Positions 20,035 to 29,417 of a stretch of 64,000 nucleotides of DNA are shown in pieces. Each line of letters opens with the position of its first letter. Position 1 is the first letter of the stretch. The notes below the pieces were generated by a model that was given only the letters and a program-made list of their open reading frames with translations, was not told the DNA's origin and searched no databases. The position numbers and the translations under genes are program-made. The stretch lies in assembly GCF_021530565.1 (NCBI RefSeq), contig NZ_JAKGBI010000002.1:186001-250000 (forward strand), read 5' to 3'. The DNA comes from Pseudoalteromonas sp. SMS1 (GTDB lineage: Bacteria > Pseudomonadota > Gammaproteobacteria > Enterobacterales > Alteromonadaceae).

Positions 20035-22407
20035 TTACAAGTCTAATGAGCGTTGCCCAGCCAAGTTGATGGCATTTTCATCAATGTCTGGCAACATTCT
20101 GTAGATAGGAAGAATTTGCTTTTCTATATAGTGGGTATAATCGAGTTGCTCTGTCTCACCGGTAAAGAGCTTAGGACCAGTGCGACTAATGACATACGCT
20201 ATTTGACTGCCTTTACCAAGGCCAAATACACTGCCGTTCTGTGTCGCCTCCTTTGCGGCCTTCACGTGAGGTGGGATATTCTTCACATAAGACTCTAAAG
20301 GTTTGCCTAGTCGCTTTTTGTAAATAAGCTTGTCGTCAACTTGACCTGATATAATTTGACTAATAAAGTCTTCGGTCACTTCCAATACATCCAGATCGTC
20401 AAATAAAGCCCGAATAACGGCCTGTTGATATTCTTTGGCAATGACAGTCCAGTCACTACGCACCGTTTCCATACCTTTAAATATCAATTCGGGTGCACCC
20501 GCCTTATTCACTTGCCCAACATAACGCTTTTTCGAGCCCGTCTCCTGCCCACGTATGGTTGGCATGAAAAAAGGACTGTAGTGTGTTTCAAATTCAATCT
20601 CTAGGTGACTTTCGAGCGCATACTGCTTGTCGATAAGCTGTGACCAGCGTTGGTTGATCTCAATCATAAGGTTAATACCCAATTGCTGACACTGTGACGG
20701 AGTGTAACTTGGATCGACAGTTACAAACGTTGAGTCGGTGTCTCCATAAATGACGTCATAACCCATTTCTTCAATCCAGCGTCGCGTCGTCTGCATAATT
20801 TCATGGCCACGCATGGTAATAGAGCTAGACAGTCTGGGATCATAAAAGCGACACCCTTTAGAGCCTAATACCCCATACAAACTATTCATGATGATCTTAA
20901 TGGCTTGCTGAAGCATTTGTTCTCCACCTAGCTTTGCAAGGTGTCTGGCGTGTGCGAGTTGTGCAACCAACTTAGGGAGATGATGTAACTCTCTCGAGAA
21001 GCGCCCATTGTTAAAGCCGGTAATCGCGCTTTCAGGCGCTTTACCCCCTTCAATTAACCCCATTGGATCTATACAAAAAGAGCGGATGATAGATGGGTAC
21101 AGACTTTTGAAATCCAAAACCAGTACATTCTTGTACAGTCCTGGTTTTGAGTCCATTACATACCCACCTGGACTATCAAAGTTTAAGCCATGCTCACCAA
21201 GGTTTGGGGCAATATAACCACTGCGGTGCAATAAAGGCAGATATAAATTAGTAAATGCAGCCACAGAGCCCCCCATTCGCTCTAACTCCAGCCCTGTAAG
21301 CTTTGTTCTTGCGATGGCGAATTCTATTAAAGAGAGTGTGTTAAAGATATCCCATACTAATGCGCAGTCTTGTAAGTTGTAACCAGCTAGGGCTAATTTA
21401 TCTTCATGGAACTGACGAACAATTTCTTCCAGCCGATTATCTTGGGAGATCAGTTTTGTCTGACCAAGTACCTCTTGGGCAATAAAGCTCAACTTAAACG
21501 TTTCGAAATGATAGGTCGCATTCTTCATGGTGTCGATGCCATCTATCACCACCCTGCCAGGGATCAATACGCGCGTAAAATGGCCTTTCGAGACGTGCAT
21601 TGATTCCCCATCACGGCCGAGAGTTAACTCAACACCCAATGCCTGTGCTCGTTCATGCAATACAGCGCAATCAAACTCGATAACATTCCAGCCAATGAGT
21701 ACATCTGGATTAAGTCTGGTCACCTCTTCACAGAATGTATGTAATAACGTCATTTCGTCTTCGACCCAAATGATGTCAATGTCACTCTCTTGCTCTGTGC
21801 CAATCATGATCACACGCCGCTCGGCTTCGGTCACCAGACCAATAGAAAATAAAACGCCTTCCCCACTACATTCAATATCGAACGATAATAATTGGAACTG
21901 AGGAGTGAACTCATCGCAGGCTTTTAACTTAGCATGGCGTAACTCAAGATAGCCTGATTGTTGATTGGGAGTACCCGTTACCCACACTCCTCCTTTGACA
22001 TATCGTTCCATTAAATAGCGATCAGCATGACGAATATCTTCTTCATATAAAGGACAGACATTTTCGAGCGCCTCTTTCGCTCTATAAAAGCCACTTAAAT
22101 GCGTAAAGTACACGCCACATACAGGTGACTGGTCAAAATGCTTCAATGACAATGCCACTAACTGATAATCACACTCTACGCTATCAAGCACCTGCCGCAC
22201 ACGAGCTGCATCATCGGTCTTTATAAAAAATACACAGCGCTCACCTTCAACAAATGCTTTGATAACACCATGCGCTGTTTTTAACCAATAACATAAACGT
22301 AACTTCCCACGATGAGAAACTTGTTGCCTAGATAAAATAAAGCCTTGATATACTGCTTGTGCCAAGTGTGAACCCCGCCTAAAATACACCCCTGTAATTA
22401 TATCCAT
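20035..22407 (-). CDS. polB: DNA polymerase II (family B)
   Basis: A 790-residue family B polymerase, close to the 783 of E. coli Pol II. The frame is open 84 codons further upstream, across the divergent dinG start; the ATG at 22407 (MDIITGVYFRRG) gives the family's usual N-terminus. The 3'-5' exonuclease domain has SFDIECSGEGVLFSIG and GWNVIEFDCAVL. Polymerase motif A is DFKSLYPSI, motif B is KIIMNSLYGVLG and motif C is YGDTDST. It extends DNA past lesions and restarts stalled forks, and is SOS-induced in E. coli. The 23-bp gap to divergent dinG suggests co-regulation as a damage-response pair, but I found no complete LexA box. Confidence 0.95.
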   Translation of the reverse strand: MDIITGVYFRRGSHLAQAVYQGFILSRQQVSHRGKLRLCYWLKTAHGVIKAFVEGERCVFFIKTDDAARVRQVLDSVECDYQLVALSLKHFDQSPVCGVYFTHLSGFYRAKEALENVCPLYEEDIRHADRYLMERYVKGGVWVTGTPNQQSGYLELRHAKLKACDEFTPQFQLLSFDIECSGEGVLFSIGLVTEAERRVIMIGTEQESDIDIIWVEDEMTLLHTFCEEVTRLNPDVLIGWNVIEFDCAVLHERAQALGVELTLGRDGESMHVSKGHFTRVLIPGRVVIDGIDTMKNATYHFETFKLSFIAQEVLGQTKLISQDNRLEEIVRQFHEDKLALAGYNLQDCALVWDIFNTLSLIEFAIARTKLTGLELERMGGSVAAFTNLYLPLLHRSGYIAPNLGEHGLNFDSPGGYVMDSKPGLYKNVLVLDFKSLYPSIIRSFCIDPMGLIEGGKAPESAITGFNNGRFSRELHHLPKLVAQLAHARHLAKLGGEQMLQQAIKIIMNSLYGVLGSKGCRFYDPRLSSSITMRGHEIMQTTRRWIEEMGYDVIYGDTDSTFVTVDPSYTPSQCQQLGINLMIEINQRWSQLIDKQYALESHLEIEFETHYSPFFMPTIRGQETGSKKRYVGQVNKAGAPELIFKGMETVRSDWTVIAKEYQQAVIRALFDDLDVLEVTEDFISQIISGQVDDKLIYKKRLGKPLESYVKNIPPHVKAAKEATQNGSVFGLGKGSQIAYVISRTGPKLFTGETEQLDYTHYIEKQILPIYRMLPDIDENAINLAGQRSLDL

Positions 22408-22430
22408 ACTTTTTTGCTTAGGCGATCCAC

Positions 22431-24500
22431 ATGTTGTCAGATTCAATGAAAAAAACCGTACGTCATGCCCATCAAAATATCGCCAAGCAGTTGGAGGATT
22501 ACCGTCCTCGCACGAGTCAAAATTATCTTGTAGCAGAAATCGCCAAAACGCTTGCAGGGGAATATCACAAATCCCAGCGTATTTGTGTGATTGAAGCAGG
22601 CACGGGCACCGGTAAATCATTGGCGTACTGCCTTGGGGCATTGCCGCTGGCATTGGCAAAGAAGAAGAAACTGGTTATCTCAACGGCAACCGTCGCCTTA
22701 CAAGAACAACTGATTGAGAAAGAACTGCCCTTTTTCAAGGAACACAGTGGCATTGATTTTAAATTTGATTTAGTGAAAGGTCGCCAACGATACATCTGCG
22801 TACAAAAGCTTATGGCAGCGATCAATCAAGACGATACTCAACTTTCAATGATACCCACCACCTCAACGCCGCTGACTGATATGGAACAAAAGTGTTTGAG
22901 GGAACTCGCTAGTGCCTATCAAAATAAACACTGGGCCGGTGATCGTGATAGTTGGGCAGACACTATACCAGATAAAGTTTGGAACCTAATCGCATGTGAT
23001 AAACATGCCTGCCAAAGACAAATGAAGTCTCATCATCTGTGCCCATTTCATTTAGCAAGGCAAAAAATCCAGCAAATGGACGTATTGGTCATCAACCATG
23101 CTCTGCTACTTGCTGATTTAGAGCTTGGTGGTGGTACCATTCTCCCAGAGCCAGAAGAGACATTTTACGTCATAGACGAAGCGCATCATTTACCACACAT
23201 AACGCGAGACTTCTCATCTGCCGCAGCAACCATTAAAGGCACGATAGAGTGGCTGGAAAAATTACTTAAGTTCAGTGGGCGAATGGCCAGCACCATCGTA
23301 TCTCAAAAGGCCATAGGCCAGAATTTTAAACTCAATGACGCAGCCAATGACGTCAGTAAACTCTTAAAATCTGTGCGTGATAGCTTGGATCAAGCTGGCT
23401 TTACTTATAATGACGACGATACCTATCGATTTATACATGGAGAAGTTCCTGAGTCACTGACAACGCAAGCTAAAGATATTGCTGATGCCACATTGGATGC
23501 ATTAAGAGCGCTTAATAAAATGCACGATGCATTGACAACGGATGTCTCTGATGGAGACGTTCAAGGTTTTTTGGCCGATCCATTACTGGTGGAAAGCGGT
23601 CAATACATTAACCGACTCGAGCAACTTAATAAATTGTGGTTTAGCTATGCAGCCAAAGGGGAAAATACGCCTCATGCACGCTGGATAAAGCGTATGGAAT
23701 ATAAGCACCATCATGACCACTTGCTATGCGACTGTCCGATTGAAGTTGGTTTTTACCTCAAAGACAAGTTATGGCGTGAATGCGCGGGGGCGGTGCTTTG
23801 CTCTGCGACACTCACCGCATTAGGTAGCTTTGATCACTTTTCCAAAGAGAGCGGACTGGTCAATGAACCCGGCGTTAAATTTATTAAGGCAGATTCGCCT
23901 TTTTCCTATGCAACGCAGGCAACGTTGCACATCCCAAAGACCAAGGTAGAGCCGACGGATAAAACATTCAGCGACTTCCTCGCAGACGCGTTACCAACAT
24001 ACCTAGACAAGAATAAAGCCAATTTAGTGCTATTTGCATCTTACTGGCAGATGGAACATGTCGTCAGCACATTGAGAAAGAAAAAACTCAATATATTAGT
24101 ACAAGGTGAGATGTCACGAGAAGCTCTGCTCAGCCGCCACAAAGCCGCTGTGGACTTAGGTGCAGGCAGTATTTTATTTGGCACACAGAGCTTATCAGAA
24201 GGGCTTGACTTGCCAGGAAAATACCTCGAAAACTTGGTCATTACCAAAATTCCATTTGCAGTCCCCACTTCGCCTGTTGAAGAAGCGCAAGCTGAATTCA
24301 TTCAATCGAAAGGCGGAAATCCATTTTTATCTATCACGGTACCTGATGCTGCGAAGAAATTAGTCCAAAGCTGTGGTAGACTGCTGCGCAAAGAAACTGA
24401 TTCTGGCCGCATCACGATACTTGATAGGCGTCTGATAACAAAACGTTACGGTAAAGCCATGCTTGACACGCTGCCACCCTTTGCAAGGCAAATAGATTGA
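22431..24500 (+). CDS. dinG: ATP-dependent DNA helicase DinG
   Basis: A 689-residue XPD-like superfamily 2 helicase. Walker A is EAGTGTGKSLAYC near residues 55-67. The iron-sulfur cysteines are RYICVQK and the cluster CDKHACQRQMKSHHLCPF. The DEAH-type motif II is VIDEAHHLP, and the C-terminal motif VI region is KLVQSCGRLLRKETDSGR. DinG unwinds R-loops and forked DNA 5'-3'. It could start at 22431 or at the second Met, 22446. yfcA follows after 3 bases, giving a probable dinG-yfcA-priC-deacetylase operon. Confidence 0.93.
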   Translation: MLSDSMKKTVRHAHQNIAKQLEDYRPRTSQNYLVAEIAKTLAGEYHKSQRICVIEAGTGTGKSLAYCLGALPLALAKKKKLVISTATVALQEQLIEKELPFFKEHSGIDFKFDLVKGRQRYICVQKLMAAINQDDTQLSMIPTTSTPLTDMEQKCLRELASAYQNKHWAGDRDSWADTIPDKVWNLIACDKHACQRQMKSHHLCPFHLARQKIQQMDVLVINHALLLADLELGGGTILPEPEETFYVIDEAHHLPHITRDFSSAAATIKGTIEWLEKLLKFSGRMASTIVSQKAIGQNFKLNDAANDVSKLLKSVRDSLDQAGFTYNDDDTYRFIHGEVPESLTTQAKDIADATLDALRALNKMHDALTTDVSDGDVQGFLADPLLVESGQYINRLEQLNKLWFSYAAKGENTPHARWIKRMEYKHHHDHLLCDCPIEVGFYLKDKLWRECAGAVLCSATLTALGSFDHFSKESGLVNEPGVKFIKADSPFSYATQATLHIPKTKVEPTDKTFSDFLADALPTYLDKNKANLVLFASYWQMEHVVSTLRKKKLNILVQGEMSREALLSRHKAAVDLGAGSILFGTQSLSEGLDLPGKYLENLVITKIPFAVPTSPVEEAQAEFIQSKGGNPFLSITVPDAAKKLVQSCGRLLRKETDSGRITILDRRLITKRYGKAMLDTLPPFARQID

Positions 24501-24503
24501 TAA

Positions 24504-25283
24504 ATGCTTGAACTCGCTTTTGATCCCCTCACTTGGGCACTTTTATGTGCCGTCGCTTTAGCCGCGGGCTTTATTGATGCTGTTGCGGGCGGCGGCGGTA
24601 TGTTAACCGTACCAGCTTTATTGACTGCGGGGCTTCCCCCGCACGTGACGTTAGGCACCAACAAACTGGCAGCCAGCTTCGGGTCACTTACCGCAAGCTT
24701 CACCTACTATAAAAAGCAATTGTTTAATCCGCGATTTTGGGCAGCCTCAACCTTAGCGACAGCCATTGGCGCCGTGCTAGGTACTTTATTGGTCGATAAG
24801 CTAAGTATCGAATTTCTAAATAAGTTATTGCCCATCATCATTATTATGGTTGCCCTGTATAGCTTATTTGGGAGCTTAAGCACCACCGAACATCACGCAT
24901 TACCGAAAAAAAGCAGAGCACTCAAAATAAAACAATGGCTACAAGGGCTATCATTGGGCTTTTTTGACGGATTAGCAGGCCCTGGCACTGGCACATTTTG
25001 GACTGCATCTAACAGCTTATTATATAAAATGAGTTTATTGTTGAACTGTGGTTTAGCCCGTTCAATGAACTTTATTTCAAACTTCATTTCACTGATCACA
25101 TTTGTGGCGCTGGGGCATGTAAACTTTTTGCTCGGGGTCACGATGGGCGCTTTTTTGATGTTAGGCGCTTGGATTGGCGCTCATTCAGCGATAAAGTTTG
25201 GAAGTAAACTGATTAAGCCAATCTTTAATACCGTGGTGATCCTGTTGGCAGGTAAACTCATTTTTGAGGCATACGTTGCATGA
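24504..25283 (+). CDS. yfcA: TSUP-family membrane permease, YfcA-like
   Basis: A 259-residue integral membrane protein with about 7-8 hydrophobic helices. The family repeat motif appears early (GFIDAVAGGGGMLTVPAL, then LGTNKLAASFGS) and again as GFFDGLAGPGTGTFWTAS. TauE/SafE/YfcA permeases move sulfur- or carbon-containing anions across the inner membrane; the YfcA substrate is not established. It starts 3 bases after dinG and overlaps priC by 4 bases (ATGA). Confidence 0.87.
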   Translation: MLELAFDPLTWALLCAVALAAGFIDAVAGGGGMLTVPALLTAGLPPHVTLGTNKLAASFGSLTASFTYYKKQLFNPRFWAASTLATAIGAVLGTLLVDKLSIEFLNKLLPIIIIMVALYSLFGSLSTTEHHALPKKSRALKIKQWLQGLSLGFFDGLAGPGTGTFWTASNSLLYKMSLLLNCGLARSMNFISNFISLITFVALGHVNFLLGVTMGAFLMLGAWIGAHSAIKFGSKLIKPIFNTVVILLAGKLIFEAYVA

Positions 25284-25879
25284 ATCAAGCGTTTGTTAAA
25301 CTTCAAAGCAAACTTGAACAACTCGCAGCCCAAGCGCAGCAGTTTGATCATGCAAAATGGTTTGACAAAAACCGCTATATTCAAAACCAGCCAAGCCTAT
25401 TTGACAGTCACTTATTCCATACCAAAAGTTTACTCCTCGCTGACTACGTAGAAGAAATCAAAACTGCATTAAAGCACCTGCCGCCAGAACAAAATCGTCA
25501 TGCTTATCAATTTGCTGTTGAGCAAGTGGGCGAGCAGATGCAAGCCATTATTAAAGTACTGAAATCGACGCCGGTGTGGGCAAAAGAAAATAAACTCAAT
25601 AAGCCTAAAAAAGCGAAAGTTTACCGTAAAGCTGTGCAACGAATAATGCAATCTTCTCATGAACTGTATCAAGAGTTATCTCAAAACCATGAGTTTGAAC
25701 GTCGCTTGCAAGAAATGATTAATATTCGAAAAGCCCAATTGGAAGGCGCAAATGCGGAGAAAAATGCACAGCTCAACGCTGAAATACTCGCGTTGCATAC
25801 GCGTCTTGGTCGTTGCCGCAAAGCCATTTCTGCGACAGAGGAAAAAATTCAACAATTGGAAAAGCAAGGTAACCGTTAG
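25280..25879 (+). CDS. priC: Primosomal replication protein N'' (PriC)
   Basis: A 199-residue helical protein, slightly longer than E. coli PriC (175). The N-terminus (KLQSKLEQLAAQAQQFD, then FDKNRY) and the conserved segment YVEEIKTALKHLP match the family. PriC reloads DnaB at stalled forks in a PriA-independent or PriA-assisted way. The last 40 residues form a probable coiled coil. Translational coupling to yfcA and the nearby ybaM recall the priC-ybaM neighbourhood of E. coli, which supports the call. Confidence 0.85.
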   Translation: MNQAFVKLQSKLEQLAAQAQQFDHAKWFDKNRYIQNQPSLFDSHLFHTKSLLLADYVEEIKTALKHLPPEQNRHAYQFAVEQVGEQMQAIIKVLKSTPVWAKENKLNKPKKAKVYRKAVQRIMQSSHELYQELSQNHEFERRLQEMINIRKAQLEGANAEKNAQLNAEILALHTRLGRCRKAISATEEKIQQLEKQGNR

Positions 25880-25881
25880 AC

Positions 25882-26784
25882 ATGTTGTTTTACAACCCGA
25901 TCTACAGTGACCTAGTACTTCCACAAAGACATCGCTTTCCCATCCTCAAATACGCCACGCTAAAAGCCCAACTCGATGATATGGGGTTAAGTCAATATAT
26001 TGTTCAGGCAAATCAGAAAGCATCTTTCGAACAACTTAATCGGTGTCATGACACTGAATATATTGACACATTTTGTCAAGGAACAATGCACCCTCAGGAT
26101 ATCAAGCGTATGGGATTTCCTTGGTCGACCAAGCTCGTTGACAGAACTTTGCTTTCCGTTGGCGCCAGTATTGAGGCCGCACATACGGCTTTAAAGCTGG
26201 GCTTTGCCGCGAATTTGTCAGGAGGTTACCACCATGCATATGCCAATAAAGCAACTGGCTTTTGCATTTTTAACGATTTGGCAATTGCTGCGTGTGATCT
26301 CATTGCAAAGGGTAAAGCGGACACGGTACTTATTTTAGATTGCGATGTACACCAAGGAGATGGCACCGCGGCTATTTTGAAGGGACGACCCGACATCGTC
26401 ACTTGTTCACTTCACTGCGAACAGAACTTTCCTAGACTAAAAGAGCAATCGGACTATGACTTCGCACTACCCAAAGGCACCCAAGACACCGTTTACTTGG
26501 ATACGCTTGAACAGGCCCTAACATTGTGCACTCGCCTACACCGTCCCGACATCATTCTGTACAACGCAGGGGCCGATATTTTTAGTCAAGATGAGTTAGG
26601 CCACCTAGCAGTCACGTTAGAAGGCGTACGACATCGTGAAGCACTTATTCTCTCACATTGTTATCATCATGGTATCCCGCTGATGACAGCACTCGGTGGC
26701 GGCTATCAACGCGATTTAGCCCAGCTTGTTACTGTCCACAAACAACTATTTCAAGCTTTTATCCTCTCAGACTTCATGCAATAG
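25882..26784 (+). CDS. Histone deacetylase/AcuC-family amidohydrolase
   Basis: A 300-residue class II HDAC-like enzyme. Signature segments are GGYHHAY (catalytic His pair), GFCIFNDLAIAA, the zinc-binding LILDCDVHQGDGTA, YNAGADIF and the C-terminal TALGGGYQRD. It should hydrolyse an acetyl- or acyl-amide (protein lysine, polyamine or small molecule) with zinc in the cytosol; the substrate is unknown. It follows priC after 2 bases, so it is likely cotranscribed. Full length with all ligand positions present. Confidence 0.87.
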   Translation: MLFYNPIYSDLVLPQRHRFPILKYATLKAQLDDMGLSQYIVQANQKASFEQLNRCHDTEYIDTFCQGTMHPQDIKRMGFPWSTKLVDRTLLSVGASIEAAHTALKLGFAANLSGGYHHAYANKATGFCIFNDLAIAACDLIAKGKADTVLILDCDVHQGDGTAAILKGRPDIVTCSLHCEQNFPRLKEQSDYDFALPKGTQDTVYLDTLEQALTLCTRLHRPDIILYNAGADIFSQDELGHLAVTLEGVRHREALILSHCYHHGIPLMTALGGGYQRDLAQLVTVHKQLFQAFILSDFMQ

Positions 26785-26899
26785 ACACTTTGTTGCCATC
26801 CATACTCACGGTGCTTATCAATAATTTTGACCCTAGAGTAAGTCGCACACATAGACTTTATGTTGTAAACTTAAAGGACCTACTGTTAGAGATAACGCC

Positions 26900-27172
26900 A
26901 TGAAACTACATGATGATTTGCATAACTACTATGAGAAAGTTATGCTCGAAAAAATTGTAGAGCGAAAGTTACACGAAACATACGATGAAGATGTAATGGC
27001 TGATTTTTGCTGTACGGTCCTCAATCAACTGCCAGCTCGCTACATTCGCTATGATGTGGATATGGAATTTTATCTACCTCAAAATGAGCGACAACAGATG
27101 GAAGAACGTGTGGATGTCGCCATTGAAGTGGCCATCAAGCAAATAGCGAAAAAGAAACAATTTACATCATGA
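26900..27172 (+). CDS. ComFB-family protein
   Basis: A 90-residue protein matching the late-competence ComFB family: DDLHNYYEKVM near the start, then DVMADFCCTVLNQLPARYIRYDVDMEF. The family was named from Bacillus; cyanobacterial members have been reported to bind cyclic di-nucleotides. The gene overlaps ybaM by 4 bases (ATGA), so the two proteins are made together. It is separated by 115 bp from the upstream deacetylase, probably with its own promoter. Family call is good; function here is unknown. Confidence 0.78.
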   Translation: MKLHDDLHNYYEKVMLEKIVERKLHETYDEDVMADFCCTVLNQLPARYIRYDVDMEFYLPQNERQQMEERVDVAIEVAIKQIAKKKQFTS

Positions 27173-27345
27173 ATGATCAGACTTCCCCCCTGCATGACGC
27201 ACCGCAGCATGTTAAGCTCGCGGTAGATTTAATTATGTTACTTGAGCAAAACGAAGTGCCACCCGAAGAAGTCCTTCAAGCACTCGAAATCGTCAAGCAA
27301 GACTTTTTGAACAAAGCGCAATCTCAGTTAGAGCAAAAAACTTAA
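27169..27345 (+). CDS. ybaM: YbaM-like small protein (DUF2496)
   Basis: A 58-codon gene starting in the ATGA overlap with the ComFB gene. Its core APQHVKLAVDLIMLLEQN followed by EEVLQALEIVKQDF closely matches the E. coli YbaM pattern (APDDVKLAVDLIVLLEEN, then VLRALDIVKRDY), and the size is nearly the same (53 residues). E. coli ybaM neighbours priC, as here within 1.3 kb. The function is unknown. An A/T-rich 9-bp hairpin (27340-27361) spans the stop codon. Confidence 0.85.
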   Translation: MNDQTSPLHDAPQHVKLAVDLIMLLEQNEVPPEEVLQALEIVKQDFLNKAQSQLEQKT

Positions 27346-27485
27346 AATTAACATTTTAAGTACAAATATGTCATAGTATTTCTCTATTGTACGTCTTTTC
27401 AGCAGCGTAGATATCAGCATCACTTTAAACGCTGAATACTTCGCCAGCTGATTTGCCCCCTATGAGTATGACAACAAGGAAAATG

Positions 27486-28280
27486 ATGAGAAATACTAAA
27501 GCTTTATGCTCACTCGCTTTACCCCTTACGCTATTAAGTGCACCTGTAATAGCAAATAATTTCGCCGCGCTCGATGAAGCCTTGCCGCCGAGTTATGTCA
27601 TTAACGGCACAGAACCTGTTTTTGACTTTGATACCGATGGCTGCCTGCCTAGTGCGGGCATTAGCCGCACCGGCGCACAAAATGCAGGCCTCAAGACAAC
27701 AGGGACACTTGGTGGCAGTTGCCGCGATGATCGATTTTTAAATACCTCTAATACCGTACACCGTTATGCCTGTAAAAACACTGAAATGGGCGTGTACTGT
27801 GGGCACTTTTACGCACTGTATTTTAAAAAAGACCAAGTATTCCCCTACTTTGGTGGGGGCCATAGGCATGACTGGGAATACGCCGCAGTCTGGACTCACG
27901 ATGGCGTAGTTACCCACGGCAGCTACAGTGCCCATGGTGATTTATTCACAAAACCGGCCAGTGAATTACCGTTTGAAAATGGTCATTTGAAAATTGTCTA
28001 TCACAAGGACGGCATACTGACTCACGCACTCAGGTTTGCAAAACACAATGAAATCGCAGAAAACAGCTACAACCGCTTTGTCACCCCCCCTATTATAAGC
28101 TGGTACGCGATGCGCGGAGATGGCGTGAACAACCAAATGTTAAGAGAAAAACTCAATGTGTATGACTATGGTTCCGCAACACTTCCTGTTAAAGACAGTC
28201 GCTTCTTGTACAACTTAAACAGATTCAAACCCGCTCACTTTCCGACTTTTTCCAACGTCGATGTAACAGACGTTCAATAA
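27486..28280 (+). CDS. NLP/NPP1-family secreted necrosis-inducing-like protein
   Basis: A 264-residue secreted protein; the signal peptide ends near residue 23 (PVIA-NN). It carries the family heptapeptide GHRHDWE at 125-131, with nearby cysteines (CKNTEMGVYC) and the conserved HGSYSAHGDL. Members from plant pathogens bind sphingolipids and permeabilise eudicot membranes; roles in marine bacteria are not established. Of several in-frame starts, 27486 is chosen because AAGGA lies 5 bases before it and it gives a compact signal peptide. A T-less hairpin follows. It appears to be a single-gene insertion between ybaM and an orphan gene. Confidence 0.88.
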   Translation: MRNTKALCSLALPLTLLSAPVIANNFAALDEALPPSYVINGTEPVFDFDTDGCLPSAGISRTGAQNAGLKTTGTLGGSCRDDRFLNTSNTVHRYACKNTEMGVYCGHFYALYFKKDQVFPYFGGGHRHDWEYAAVWTHDGVVTHGSYSAHGDLFTKPASELPFENGHLKIVYHKDGILTHALRFAKHNEIAENSYNRFVTPPIISWYAMRGDGVNNQMLREKLNVYDYGSATLPVKDSRFLYNLNRFKPAHFPTFSNVDVTDVQ

Positions 28281-28287
28281 CCAATCA

Positions 28288-28308
28288 GAGGGTCTTGTGT
28301 AGACCCTC
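28288..28308. terminator. Hairpin between convergent genes
   Basis: GAGGGTCT (28288-28295) and AGACCCTC (28301-28308) form a perfect 8-bp stem with a 5-base loop, between the convergent NLP gene and the orphan at 28324. No T-tract on either strand, so termination is uncertain. Confidence 0.45.
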
Positions 28309-28323
28309 AACATACTGCGTGAC

Positions 28324-28782
28324 CTAAGCACTATGTAGCATATATTGACCATCAATCAGCAACTTGTACTGGGCAAAAAATTTGCTATCCGCTTCGGACT
28401 CTTCTGGGCATATAAAGTAAGCGACGTCATTGCGCACTGGTTGAGATTCTATATGGTGCCCATCCTCCCAATACAACACCGCATGCTTCACTAACTCCTC
28501 GAGGTAGGTGTGGTCCCACTGATAATGCACAAAACCGTGGTGGTCCGATAAATAGGGTGAATAATCCTGTTCACATGAGACACTGGCTACGCCATTTTTG
28601 TGATCAGCAAATGCCTTTGCATCTCTTTCTGCAGTCAACGGGTTAACAAAATAAGCGACGTCTCTACGTGGCGGCAATGCCTGAGGTAAACCAAATTTAT
28701 CTCTTATTGCCGAGCATTCCACTACAATCCAAGATACAAAATGGGCACCTATTTGATGATCCCATTTTAAGGCGACAAACAT
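28324..28782 (-). CDS. Hypothetical protein with an internal duplicated motif
   Basis: A 152-residue soluble protein with no signal peptide. I do not recognise the family. It contains two related segments of about 25 residues: RRDVAYFVNPLTAERDAKAF in the middle and RNDVAYFICPEESEADSKFF near the end, suggesting an internal duplication or a two-repeat fold. It is rich in His, Trp and aromatic residues. AAGGAG lies 7 bases before the ATG at 28782, so it is very likely expressed. It is convergent with the NLP gene and divergent from the RND operon. Confidence 0.65.
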   Translation of the reverse strand: MFVALKWDHQIGAHFVSWIVVECSAIRDKFGLPQALPPRRDVAYFVNPLTAERDAKAFADHKNGVASVSCEQDYSPYLSDHHGFVHYQWDHTYLEELVKHAVLYWEDGHHIESQPVRNDVAYFICPEESEADSKFFAQYKLLIDGQYMLHSA

Positions 28783-29417
28783 TTCGATACTCCTTTCTAT
28801 TAAACTTCAAATTTCAGGTGCTATGTCGTTTGTCCATAAACACATTCATCCTCTACTCCCTACAAGTCGTATTACCGCTTGATTACTAGAGATAGTCACA
28901 CTCAACTTTCACCGTAATTAACCATGAATTTCAGTGCGATTATTTATAGTTTCAGGATGATTTTTCCATTTTTCCTGCTTGGATTTTAATCCAGCAAATA
29001 GACCATATACAGTTAAACTTTAAAAGATCTGCGCAGTTTTAACCTATATCAAATTCGCGTCATTTTAATGTATGGTTGATGTCAGCAATATGAATTTATT
29101 TATCACAGCTGCGAAAACGCTAGGCTAACGTATTTCATGCTAAAGATGACTTAAGCCATAACCATTACAAAATTCCCAATATATATACAGACTAAAATCG
29201 CTCAAATCAGTTAATTTTTGCGATTAAATTTTCGCCGGCAAATGATACGGCAATATTTCAAAATCTGCAAAATCGTTACAAGTTATTACCAAGGTGCAAA
29301 CGAACCCCAAAAAGTCGCTTTTTATCGCGAAATCGAAAAACCTTTGCTTTTTTGGTGCTAGCAGTTTTTTTCTTAATCGTTACACTGCAATGAGTACTGT
29401 TAAACTTGGAAGTTGTC
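28783..29417. other. Divergent intergenic region upstream of the RND pump
   Basis: About 630 bp, A/T-rich, between the divergent orphan gene and the RND permease. It must carry promoters for both. No regulator gene is adjacent, and I could not identify a defined operator. Confidence 0.45.

Noticed and set aside
19965..20069. 34-codon plus-strand frame starting MERLTPEQLQREYY
   Set aside because: Composition looks protein-like and recalls C-terminal pieces of larger enzymes, but there is no good ribosome site and it runs into the polB 3' end; not enough to call a gene.
22392..22408. Possible LexA box between polB and dinG
   Set aside because: Only the CTGT half-site is present; the expected ACAG half is not found at the right spacing.
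29406..29417. TTG start four codons upstream of the RND permease ATG
   Set aside because: GGAAG is correctly spaced for the ATG at 29418, not for the TTG.
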